Part shown: positions 14,908 through 21,950 of the stretch, one piece after another
Position numbering within the stretch: the first letter of the stretch is position 1
Layout of the letters: each line of letters opens with the position of its first letter
Assembly: GCA_046152925.1 (NCBI GenBank)
Contig: JBJXFX010000147.1
Span: 1 to 27,825 of the forward strand
DNA from: CAMAUF01 sp046152925
GTDB lineage: Bacteria > Chloroflexota > Dehalococcoidia > Tepidiformales > Tepidiformaceae
Direction: 5' to 3'
DNA: 27,825 nucleotides
Position numbers and translations under genes: made by a program
The notes under the pieces: model-generated
Told to the model about the DNA's origin: nothing
Databases searched by the model: none
What the model saw: only the letters and a program-made list of their open reading frames with translations

Positions 14908-15846
14908 TCAGCGGGCCCCCGGGCGGCGTTCGAGGCCGGGGTTCGCGTCGACGAACCGCTCTTCGGCGTCAAGGCCGACTTTGTCGAGCACGCTCTGCAC
15001 GTGCTTTCGGGTGCAAGGACGCGCGGCCGCCGCGATCCGGAGCTCTTCAGCTTGGAGCGCCTTGAGCGCGGCCTCGTCGTAGGCCGGGGGGGTACTCCCG
15101 CCCGTTGGGGCGCCGACGACGAAGCCAATCCCGCCCGACCCGCCAAGGTCGAGCCCCGTGATCTCCTTCGCCCGGCGGGCGAGGTCCGCGCGGACTGCGT
15201 CCTCGTCCGCGAATTTGAAGCCTTCGGCCGCCATGCACTTCGACCAGGCGCGGTACGCCTCCACCACGCGCGGGTCGGACTGGACGGCGCGATTCAAGGC
15301 GTCCAGTTGTTGGAGGAGCCGCTCATCGAACGCCGCGCCGTTCTCGCCTCGGACCTTCAGGCTTGCCTTCGTGAGGCAGCTGTCCTTGCTGGCGGCGCCG
15401 CCACCGATGAACACCGCGACCCCGCCCTCGGCGTCCGGCTCGGGCAGGTCGCCGTAGAGTGCCTTCTGGTAGGCCGCTTGGCCGGCCGGCGAGAGCGTCT
15501 CCAGATACGCGCGGTTCGGGTCTTCGAAGGAGACGGCGCCGAAGGCGTCGTTCCGGCCGATGAGCGTCGTCACGCCGAAGCCGAATTCTTTGGCGAACGC
15601 CTCAGGGTCGACACTCAGGTCGTTGCCGGCCGTTTGCGGGGTGATGGGCGTGTACTCGAACCCGAGCGCCTCCTTGCAGGATTTGACTTCGTCCTGGATC
15701 AGTCGTTCCTCGCGCTGGTTGCTTTCGGGCGAGCCGAAGATCCGTTCAAGCCCACGCGGGGCTCCGTCGTCCGCAGGCTCCGACCCTCCGCAGGCGGCAA
15801 CGGCCAGCACTGGGACGATGGCCCCCAACCACCATGGCTTTCTCAC
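14908..15846 (-). CDS. Predicted lipoprotein of the exporter operon, function unknown
   Basis: A 312-residue protein with a Sec lipobox, LAVAAC at ~14-19, making Cys19 the likely lipidated residue. The mature part has further cysteines, including one in a W-x-x-C-M pattern (AWSKCMAAEGF) and others in VKSCKE, KDSCL and RPCTRKH, which may pair as disulfides. The start is GTG at 15846 with GGAGG at 15857-15853, six nt upstream; part of that site is in a hairpin stem. Its stop lies one base before the adaptor GTG. I recall similar W-x-x-C-M lipoproteins next to adaptor/ABC/two-component sets in actinobacteria. A role in sensing or substrate capture for this exporter is inference from position. 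Confidence 0.82.
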   Translation of the reverse strand: MRKPWWLGAIVPVLAVAACGGSEPADDGAPRGLERIFGSPESNQREERLIQDEVKSCKEALGFEYTPITPQTAGNDLSVDPEAFAKEFGFGVTTLIGRNDAFGAVSFEDPNRAYLETLSPAGQAAYQKALYGDLPEPDAEGGVAVFIGGGAASKDSCLTKASLKVRGENGAAFDERLLQQLDALNRAVQSDPRVVEAYRAWSKCMAAEGFKFADEDAVRADLARRAKEITGLDLGGSGGIGFVVGAPTGGSTPPAYDEAALKALQAEELRIAAAARPCTRKHVQSVLDKVGLDAEERFVDANPGLERRPGAR

Positions 15847-15854
15847 GCAATGCC

Positions 15855-15876
15855 TCCGCGGCGAATGCGCCGCGGA
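15855..15876 (-). promoter_or_regulatory. 9-bp hairpin overlapping the lipoprotein Shine-Dalgarno
   Basis: TCCGCGGCG (15855-15863) pairs perfectly with CGCCGCGGA (15868-15876) around a 4-nt loop. In the leftward mRNA the 3' arm ends in GGA, the first three bases of the GGAGG ribosome site six nt before the GTG. It could mask translation initiation or be a protein-binding dyad. Confidence 0.6.
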
Positions 15877-15957
15877 AGAAGTCGTAGATGGCGGGTTTCA
15901 AGATCCTGTCAGAGCGATCAGCGTCCTGGTCATGGCGTCTTGTCTGCCGGCGGCGCC

Positions 15958-15990
15958 TTGACATCTTCTTGGCATCCGCGTGGCTATCCT
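15958..15990 (+). promoter_or_regulatory. Direct-repeat operator and promoter of the two-component genes
   Basis: TTGACATC (15958-15965) and TTGGCATC (15969-15976) form direct repeats with an 11-bp period. TATCCT (15985-15990) follows 8 nt later and ends 5 nt before the GTG of the response-regulator gene. This is the arrangement of an OmpR/PhoB-family box replacing a -35. The first TTGACA lies 21 nt from the -10, too far to be a plain -35. Confidence 0.5.
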
Positions 15991-15995
15991 TCGGT

Positions 15996-16687
15996 GTGGC
16001 TCCCCGCGTCCTTGTGATGGAAGACGATGCCAAGACCGCCCACCTGTTGGAGGTCTACTTCCGGCGTGCGGGGTACGAGGTCACGGTTGCGTACGATGGA
16101 AGTCAGGGCATCGAGGCGGCGCGCCGCGTCCGCCCCGACCTGGCGGTGGTTGACCTGATGATGCCGTTCGTCGACGGCCTCGACGTCTGCCGCACACTCC
16201 GGGGCGAGTCCGAAGTGGCCATCATCGTGGTCACGGCCCGATCGGGTGTAAGAGATTCGGTGCTCGCCTTCGACCTCGGCGCCGACGACTACGTCCGGAA
16301 GCCCTTTGCGATGGCGGAACTGATCGCGCGGGCGCGCGCGGTCCTGCGGCGGAAGGGCGTTGGCAGTCCAGATGGCGACGCGCGGTCGAAGCTGGGCCGG
16401 TGGAAATCGACCTGCGCTCGTTCACGGCGGGCTTCAACGGGCGGCCGCTGGCGCTCACTCCGAAGGAGTTGCGCGTCCTGATTACGCTGGCCCGCGACGC
16501 CGGGCGCACCTTCACGCGGCGGCAACTGATCGACGCTGCCTTCGGCTTCGACTACGACGGCGGCGACCGCACGATAGACACCCATGTCTGGAGCCTGCGG
16601 CGCAAGCTGGCGGCGATGGACGGGACGACCGAGTGGATCACCACTGTGCACGGCTACGGATACCGGTTCGAGGAGCGACTGACATGA
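15996..16687 (+). pseudogene. OmpR/PhoB-family response regulator interrupted by a frameshift
   Basis: The first frame starts at GTG 15996 and encodes a complete receiver domain: acidic pair E9/D10/D11, phosphoacceptor Asp53 (VVDLMMP), Thr80 and Lys102 (VRKPF). That frame then runs out of sense around 16350-16395 and stops at 16481. The DNA-binding domain is in the -1 frame, readable as GPVEIDLRSF onward from ~16394, with LTPKELRVLITLARDAGRTFTRRQLI and the winged-helix end TVHGYGYRF, stopping at 16687. Total length is 3n+2, so one base is missing from the linker. No strong -1 slippery heptamer is evident. The 3' end overlaps the kinase ATG (ATGA). It may be a pseudogene, an assembly error, or two split polypeptides: GTG at 16400 could start the second part. 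An ATG at 15888 is in frame but lies upstream of the promoter. Confidence 0.8.
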
Positions 16688-18028
16688 TTGCGAGTATTCG
16701 TTGGCAGATTGCCGCGGCGGCGACGATCGTGCCGGTCTTGACGCTTTCGGCCTTGGCGGGCGTCGCGAGCCTCACGGCCCGCCGGGAGCTCGACCGGCTC
16801 AAGCTCCCCGATGCGGCTTCGCCCGCCCTCGCGGCGGGCCTCCAAGCCTACTTCCCCAGGTGAGCTCGCCTGGTATGGCTCGATGATAGAGTCCGTGCCG
16901 ACGGCCGATGGCGTGTACTTCGTCGAGGTCCCGGCTGAGGCAGTCACCGGCTTTACCGCGGCGCTTCCCGCTGGGGTTTCCCCGTCTGGATTCGCCGACA
17001 CGCCGGGGGGCGATGTCGTCGCCGTGTTCGGCACCGTGCCGTTCGTGGCATTCGACGCACACGATCGCGCCGGCTTCGACGCGGTGTTCAACCGGACGAT
17101 GATGATCGCCGCTGGGGCGGCGGCGGCCCTCTCGGTGGCCGTGGCGGTCTTCCTCGGCCGCCGGATCACCCAGCCGTTGCACCGGCTCGCCGATGCCGCG
17201 ACGGCCGTGGGCAACGGCGCGCTGGCCCATCGAATACCGGTCGAAGGCGACGGTGAAATCCGAAAGGTCGCGACGGCGTTTAACTCGATGGCCTCGTCCC
17301 TCGCGAAAGCGGAGGAACTCCGGCAAGCCTTTCTCTCTGACGCTGCGCACGAACTGCGCACGCCACTCCAGAATCTCACGGGCTACCTTGGCGCATTCCG
17401 GGATGGGGCACTGCCGGCCGACGACGCGGCGCTCTCGTCGCTCTTGGAGGAAACGGGGAGGCTCGTCCGGCTGGTCGACGACCTCGAAGCGCTCTCGACG
17501 TTCGACGCCGGTGCGGGGCGGTTGGAGCCGGAGCCGGTGGACCTTGGACGCCTGGTCGAGGCGATCGCGCAGGCAAGTCGCGCCCGTGCGGACGCGGGGG
17601 GCATCACGCTGGAAGTGACCGCCAGCGAGGGGGTCGTCGTGGAAGCGGACGCCGGCCAACTCGCCCCAGTGATCCGCAACCTAGCCGAAAACGCCCTCCG
17701 CCATACACCGGCCGGAGGCCGGGTCAGGCTGTCGGCCGAGGTTGCTGGCGAGGTCGCACGGGTTGTCGTCTCGGACACGGGCGAGGGCATCCCAGCGGAG
17801 GCGCAAGGGCGCGTGTTCGAGCGGTTCTACCGTGTCGACCCTTCGCGTGCCCGGCACACCGGGGGCGCGGGCCTTGGCCTTGCGATTGCCAAGCGCATCG
17901 TGGACGCCCACCGCGGGCGGATCGCGGTGCGCAGCGAAGTGGGTCGCGGTTCGGCCTTCGAGGTCTGCCTGCCGCGCGGCGGGCGGGACGCGTTCGTGCT
18001 CAGACCCGAGGCGCCACGTCCCGCATGA
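16684..18028 (+). pseudogene. Sensor histidine kinase interrupted by a frameshift after the first membrane segment
   Basis: ATG at 16684 begins a frame encoding a membrane segment (IAAAATIVPVLTLSALAGVASL), which stops at TGA 16861-16863 after 59 residues. The rest is in the +1 frame: sensor region from GELAWYGSM, second membrane span (~17100-17160), HAMP (RRITQPLHRLADAATAVGNG), dimerisation/phosphotransfer helix with the His in AAHELRTPL (codon 17348-17350), N-box NLAENALRHT, G1 DTGEGIP and G2 GGAGLGLAIA. All catalytic motifs are intact. The length is 3n+1, so one extra base lies between ~16811 and 16863; a CCCC run just before the AGG-TGA is a natural candidate. A 7-bp hairpin (16821-16827 with 16833-16839) precedes it. 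The 3' end overlaps the convergent LLM gene by 29 nt. Confidence 0.82.
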
Positions 18029-18878
18029 AGGCTCGCAGTTGGGTGGCCATCTCGTTCACACTCCGGAAGGGGAGTGAGAGCACGAGCTCGTCGAGGCCGG
18101 CTTCCGCGTAGCTCCGGATGTCGTCGGCCTGCTCGTAGGGCGTGCCAGAAAGCGGCCAGGCGCCGCCCGAGGGCCGGGTGCGGCCGCCCGGCATGTGCCG
18201 GAGACAAATCGGGCCCGGCTCTTTGCCGAAGCGCGCGCACTGAGCCCGGTACTGCTCGACGTAACCCTCGAACTCGTCGGGCGCGAGGTTGATCGGGTGC
18301 CAACCGTCGCCCAGTTCGGCCGCGCGCCGGATGCTCGCCTTGCCGTTGCCGCCGACCCAGATCGGGATGGTGCCTCGGCGCGTCCCGGCCTTCTTCGGGA
18401 ACATGCGCATCTTTTCGTACTGCTTCCATTGGCCAGAGAACGACGATGTCTCGGTCTCCCAGAGGTTGCGATAGACGCGCAGGTACTCATCGGTGCGGGG
18501 ACCTCGCTCGGCGAACGGCACGCTGAGGGCGTCGAATTCCTGTTCGAGCCAGCCAGCGCCGACACCGACGACCAGCCGCCCGTTCGACAGGTAGTCGACG
18601 GTGCTAAGGAACTTGGCGGTGAACACCGGGTCCCGGTAGGGGACGATGAGTACGCTCAGCCCGAGCGTGATGTGCGATGTCTGGCCGGCGAGGTACCCGA
18701 GGACGGCGAGGGGCTCATCCATCAGCTCTGGGATGTACCCGGAGCCCTCCGGGACGATGATGTGGTCGCTGACCCAGAGCGAGTCGAAACCAAGGTCCTC
18801 GACGATCCGGGCCATGGACTTGATGGCTTCGGGGGCGGCGAAGGCGTTGGCGTGGGGGATGGCAACTCCGTAGCGCAT
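18000..18878 (-). CDS. LLM-class F420-dependent oxidoreductase, TIGR03619-like
   Basis: A 292-residue luciferase-like protein starting at ATG 18878, with AGGAGG seven nt upstream. The N-terminus MRYGVAIPHANAFAAPEAI and the blocks LGFDSLWVSDHIIVP, TLGLSVLIVPYRDPVFTAK, TVDYLSNGRLVVGVGAGWLEQEF, and IPIWVGGNGKASIRRAAELGDGWHP follow the Rv2161c-type LLM family. Such enzymes use F420 (or FMN) to oxidise or reduce organic substrates that cannot be read from sequence. The frame stays open far upstream to 20072, but that part is antisense to the MFS gene and carries no motif. The 3' end overlaps the histidine-kinase gene by 29 nt. A 50-nt gap separates it from the MFS gene, so the carrier and this enzyme may be co-transcribed and share a substrate; that is inference. 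Confidence 0.92.
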   Translation of the reverse strand: MRYGVAIPHANAFAAPEAIKSMARIVEDLGFDSLWVSDHIIVPEGSGYIPELMDEPLAVLGYLAGQTSHITLGLSVLIVPYRDPVFTAKFLSTVDYLSNGRLVVGVGAGWLEQEFDALSVPFAERGPRTDEYLRVYRNLWETETSSFSGQWKQYEKMRMFPKKAGTRRGTIPIWVGGNGKASIRRAAELGDGWHPINLAPDEFEGYVEQYRAQCARFGKEPGPICLRHMPGGRTRPSGGAWPLSGTPYEQADDIRSYAEAGLDELVLSLPFRSVNEMATQLRAFMRDVAPRV

Positions 18879-18928
18879 CTGGGGGCCTCCTGAACGGCAT
18901 GTGGCTGCGATTGTGGGCGGGCGCCTGC

Positions 18929-20227
18929 TTAGCCGCCCGCGGCAGGGACAGCCGCAGAAGGCGCCTCGGCCTCGCGCCCGGCCGCTTCGCGGCGCTTCCC
19001 CGGGGGCGGTGTGGTAACGAGGATCGCCGCGCCGATTACCATGAGCACGCTGCCGACCCACCAGACGGGGTTGTAGCTGCCGGTTGAATCCTGGACGTAG
19101 CCAGATAGCGGCGGGCCCGCCGCGCTGAAGACCATCGTGAACGGCATGGCTGCGCCCCGAATCCCGCCGACGTTCGCGCGGCCGAAGTAGTCGGCCCAGA
19201 GGAAATTCTGAAGCAAGATCATCCCGCCCGCGCCGAATCCGAAGACGATCATCGACAAGAACATCATCGGGACCGTGTGCGAGTAGATCGTGAGGACGAC
19301 GGCCCCGGAGAGCAGGACGAAGCCCGCCGAGCCTACATAGCGGGCGGGGAAGCGCTGAAAGAGCATGCCCATCGCGAAGGTGCTCGCCGTCGCTGCAACG
19401 GCGTCGGAGGAGGTGGCGAGCGAGACGAGCCCGGCGCTGATCCCCTGGTCCGAGAAGTGCGGGATACGGTGCAGGCCGACGCTGCCCATCGCGAGCATCA
19501 CCAGGCTGAACACGGTGACCAACCGCCAGAAGGTCACCGTGTGCGTCGCCTCGCTCACCGTGAAGCTGCGCTCGGCGGCGAGGGCCGCATGGAGCCCGCC
19601 GTGCGTGCGCGCGGTCGCGCCGTCGGGGAGGAGGCCCATATCCTCGGGCTGGCGGCGGATGAGCAGGGCGAGCGGGACGACGCCCGCGAGGCCAAGCCCA
19701 GCGAGGATCAGCCAGGCGTTCTGCCAGCCCCAGGTGTGGATGAAGAGCTCGGTGAGTGGGACGAAGATCACCGCGCCGACGGGCGTGCCGATGGAGACGA
19801 TGGCCATGGCCTTGCCGCGCTTGGTGACGAACCACTTGGCGACCGGGACGCTCATCGCCATTGCGCCGGGGCCGACCATGCCGAAGAGGCCCATGACGAT
19901 GAAGATGGCGAGTAGTTGCCAGGCTTCGGTCATATACGCGAGGCCGATCATCCCGGCGGCCGAGACGGAGACGGCGGCGATGAGGAAGCCGCGGGCTCCG
20001 TGTTTGTCGAGCAGCCGGCCGACGAACGGCGCCGTCACGGCGCCCGCGATCTGCCGGACCGAGAGCGCCCAACCAAAGGTCTGGCGGCTGATGCCGAGGT
20101 CGCGCTCCATGGGACGGATGAAGAGGCCAAAATTGAAGCCGGCGAGGGCCATGGAAAGGCCGCTCATGGCCGCCAACGCCCCAACGATGATCCAGCCGTA
20201 GAAGAGGCGGGGCTGACGGTCGTTCAT
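18929..20227 (-). CDS. MFS transporter, oxalate/formate or monocarboxylate type
   Basis: A 432-residue integral membrane protein with about twelve hydrophobic spans in two halves and a central cytoplasmic loop (~200-235, RRQPEDMGLLPDG). The N-terminus FYGWIIVGALAAMSG and early GRLLDKHGARG loop-2 motif are typical of OFA and monocarboxylate-like MFS carriers, as is AKWFVTKRGKAMAIVSIGTPVGA. In the second half, LLQNFLWADYFGRANVGGIRGAAMPF is the characteristic YFGR block. It probably moves a carboxylate-type organic anion; the substrate is not determinable. The ATG at 20227 is only 10 nt from a TAATCT -10-like hexamer, suggesting a very short leader. The C-terminus is Ala/Arg-rich. The LLM oxidoreductase follows on the same strand. 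Confidence 0.9.
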   Translation of the reverse strand: MNDRQPRLFYGWIIVGALAAMSGLSMALAGFNFGLFIRPMERDLGISRQTFGWALSVRQIAGAVTAPFVGRLLDKHGARGFLIAAVSVSAAGMIGLAYMTEAWQLLAIFIVMGLFGMVGPGAMAMSVPVAKWFVTKRGKAMAIVSIGTPVGAVIFVPLTELFIHTWGWQNAWLILAGLGLAGVVPLALLIRRQPEDMGLLPDGATARTHGGLHAALAAERSFTVSEATHTVTFWRLVTVFSLVMLAMGSVGLHRIPHFSDQGISAGLVSLATSSDAVAATASTFAMGMLFQRFPARYVGSAGFVLLSGAVVLTIYSHTVPMMFLSMIVFGFGAGGMILLQNFLWADYFGRANVGGIRGAAMPFTMVFSAAGPPLSGYVQDSTGSYNPVWWVGSVLMVIGAAILVTTPPPGKRREAAGREAEAPSAAVPAAGG

Positions 20228-20237
20228 GTGGGGCTAA

Positions 20238-20243
20238 AGATTA
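20238..20243 (-). promoter_or_regulatory. Putative -10 element for the MFS gene
   Basis: TAATCT on the reverse strand is one or two changes from TATAAT and ends 10 nt before the ATG, giving a predicted leader of only a few bases. No convincing -35 is visible, so confidence is limited. Confidence 0.35.
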
Positions 20244-20252
20244 CGCGCACGC

Positions 20253-20293
20253 CCAGCTTCAGTCGCGGCTCCAAGAGTCGTCGACGAAGCTGG
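20253..20293 (-). terminator. Hairpin between the secreted-protein pair and the MFS gene
   Basis: CCAGCTTC (20253-20260) pairs with GAAGCTGG (20286-20293), and after a one-base bulge GTCG (20262-20265) pairs with CGAC (20282-20285). The structure lies 23 nt past the stop of the upstream gene in its direction of transcription. No U-run follows, so termination is tentative. Confidence 0.35.
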
Positions 20294-20315
20294 CGGTCGC
20301 TTCAAAGGGCGGAAC

Positions 20316-21131
20316 TCAGCGCCGGCAGTCAAAGTCGATGGCGCGCCCGACCGCGTCGCGCACCGCAGCCTCAGCCTTGAGGCAGAACGCGGAGTCGGCG
20401 GGCGTTTGTGGCGTCGCGTGCTTCGCGGCGGCGATTCGTCCCGGGAGCGAGCTAAGGCTGATACCAGCGAAGGCGGCAGGCATCCCATCGTGCCCATGCG
20501 GCCTGACTGCGTTCAGGTAGGCGTCCGTGGAGACGAACTTAAGACCCTGGCCCCGCACTTCCGCGTCCCACGGGAGCGTCGCGGCCGACAACGCCCGGAT
20601 ACCCGCAAAGTCGCTCGGCAGGAGGAAGAGGACGTACTCGCCACCCTTCTTCAAGTCGGGTGTATCTTGGGTCACGACGGACGCCGGCCGCTCGTCCGTA
20701 GCGCGCGATTCCTGGCGGAGCATGATATGCACGTCAAGCTCGCGGCCCTCAAGCAATTCGCCGCCGGCGAGCGCTTCGAGGAGCGTGATGGAGTAGGCGA
20801 TGCCGGTGTAGCGGTCGCCCTCGCCCTGCTTCGCCGCCGACCCATCAATTGCGACCCAAAGCTCAACCCGTCGCGTCCCCTCTACGCGCGCACGCACGGC
20901 AATCAAGGCATTCCGGAACACCTGATCGGGGCTCAGCGCGGCGTCGACCGCCTGTTCCAGCTGCGGGCTCGCCGGCGAAGCACCGCCAGACCATTCGCGC
21001 ACCGCCAGGAATGCGCCGCCCGCAGCGACTATGCAAACCGCGAGCAGGGTGACGGCCGCACCGGCACCCCACCGCAAGGCACGTTGCGCGCTGGTCTTCG
21101 ATGCCATCGCTCGTTCCCGTCCGGGCTTCAT
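20316..21131 (-). CDS. Membrane-anchored extracytoplasmic protein of unknown function
   Basis: A 271-residue protein with one N-terminal membrane segment (~20-47, LRWGAGAAVTLLAVCIVAAGGAFLA region) and a soluble outer domain. The start may be ATG 21131 or ATG 21107; neither has a strong ribosome site. The domain runs VFRNALIAVRARVEG..., then a strand block, GGELLEGRELDVHIML and GGEYVLFLLPSDFAGI. This order, 'A-x-V-x-G...x-LKG-x-L...V...G-x-x-YLVFL', also appears in the lipoprotein encoded 42 nt upstream, so the two look like distant paralogues. Two cysteines near the C-terminus (AFCLKAEAAV, IDFDCRR) could form a disulfide. No family is recognised and no function is proposed. Confidence 0.75.
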   Translation of the reverse strand: MKPGRERAMASKTSAQRALRWGAGAAVTLLAVCIVAAGGAFLAVREWSGGASPASPQLEQAVDAALSPDQVFRNALIAVRARVEGTRRVELWVAIDGSAAKQGEGDRYTGIAYSITLLEALAGGELLEGRELDVHIMLRQESRATDERPASVVTQDTPDLKKGGEYVLFLLPSDFAGIRALSAATLPWDAEVRGQGLKFVSTDAYLNAVRPHGHDGMPAAFAGISLSSLPGRIAAAKHATPQTPADSAFCLKAEAAVRDAVGRAIDFDCRR

Positions 21132-21172
21132 TCTGGCAGAGTCTCAGCGCCCGTGGGGCTTGCCTCGCTCGG

Positions 21173-21889
21173 CTACTTGGCGAGCTTGCGAAGCCGCTCG
21201 ACGCCTTCCTCCACAGGGACGCCCCAGAGGGCCATCGCGGTGTCTTCGGGATCGATGGTGACACTCGTCGAATCGGTCGAGAGAAACTCGAGGGCACCGG
21301 CGGCGTAGAGCCGTCCTTCGAAGACCTGCTGGGTCATCGTGCCGAGGGGGATAAGCGCACCGGTGACCTTCGCATCGAGGAAGACGAGGTAGCTCACGCC
21401 GGGCTGAAGGAGTGGCTGGGGCCCTGAGGCTTCAAGCTCGCCGTTCCTCCACCATCCGGCGGCGCGGATGCCCGTGAATGCGGGGATGTCCTTCGGCGCC
21501 ACTCGGAGTTGGTCAAGGCGGCCCTTGACCAACTCGCGAACCTCAACCTCGACGAAGAGGTACCCGACTTCCTGCGTGCCGGAAACGGTCTGGACGGTGT
21601 TGCCGGGTGGGATCTCCCTGCCTCGGTCGCCGACGACGGTGACCAGCGCTACAACGTCGGCCTCCCGAAGGAGTTGTCCCAAGCTGGTCGGGTAGAAGGC
21701 CCGATCCAGGAGCAGTTGGTCGCTGCCTGGCTGACCAAGCGCCGCGACCAGTCCAGCCGGGACCGCGCGCTCAGTTGGCGCGACCTCCTTATCGCCGGAG
21801 CTGCAGGCGACCGAGGTGAGGCTTGCGGCGCTCACGATGGCCAGGAATCCGTAGACGAGTAGTGGGCGGAGACGAGCGTCACGCTTCAT
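21173..21889 (-). CDS. Predicted lipoprotein of unknown function
   Basis: A 238-residue protein with a signal peptide and lipobox (LTSVAC, Cys29). The mature part contains YPTSLGQLLREADVVALVTVVGDRG, VEVRELVKGRLDQLRVAP and GVSYLVFLDAKVTGALIPLGTMTQQVFEGRL. This is a small beta-rich secreted domain with the 'G-x-x-YLVFL' strand seen also in the neighbouring protein at 20316-21131. GAGG five nt before the ATG at 21889 is a plausible ribosome site. A 12-bp hairpin between this gene and mfd suggests it may be partly separated from mfd transcription. The family is unknown to me; the pair may have arisen by duplication. The basis is pattern comparison only. Confidence 0.78.
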   Translation of the reverse strand: MKRDARLRPLLVYGFLAIVSAASLTSVACSSGDKEVAPTERAVPAGLVAALGQPGSDQLLLDRAFYPTSLGQLLREADVVALVTVVGDRGREIPPGNTVQTVSGTQEVGYLFVEVEVRELVKGRLDQLRVAPKDIPAFTGIRAAGWWRNGELEASGPQPLLQPGVSYLVFLDAKVTGALIPLGTMTQQVFEGRLYAAGALEFLSTDSTSVTIDPEDTAMALWGVPVEEGVERLRKLAK

Positions 21890-21907
21890 GTGCGCCTCAC
21901 TCGCAGC

Positions 21908-21950
21908 AGAGGGCCGCGATACTCAGCGTAGCGCTTAGTCGCGGCCCTCT
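21908..21950 (-). terminator. 12-bp hairpin across the 3' end of mfd
   Basis: AGAGGGCCGCGA (21908-21919) pairs perfectly with TCGCGGCCCTCT (21939-21950). The 19-nt loop contains a further 4-bp stem. In the mfd mRNA the 5' arm is the last codons (SEGRD) and the stop codon is in the loop. No U-run follows, so it may be an attenuator or a 3' mRNA-stabilising structure rather than a classic terminator. Confidence 0.55.

Noticed and set aside
14907..15146. 80-residue N-terminal extension of the adaptor frame
   Set aside because: It overlaps the lipoprotein gene on the same strand in another frame, is Arg/Pro/Ser-rich and lacks motifs; GTG 14906 right after the lipoprotein stop is the better start.
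15888..15995. ATG 15888 as start of the response regulator
   Set aside because: It would place the direct repeats and -10 inside the coding region and add 36 residues ahead of the receiver domain, which normally begins within a few residues of the start.
13887..16017. Long forward open frames across the adaptor and lipoprotein genes
   Set aside because: They are shadows of the reverse-strand operon; the reverse products carry a lipobox, a peptidoglycan-binding domain and a coiled coil, the forward ones nothing.
18879..20072. Long upstream extension of the LLM oxidoreductase frame
   Set aside because: It overlaps the MFS gene on the same strand in another frame and has no recognisable domain, while AGGAGG marks ATG 18878 as the start.
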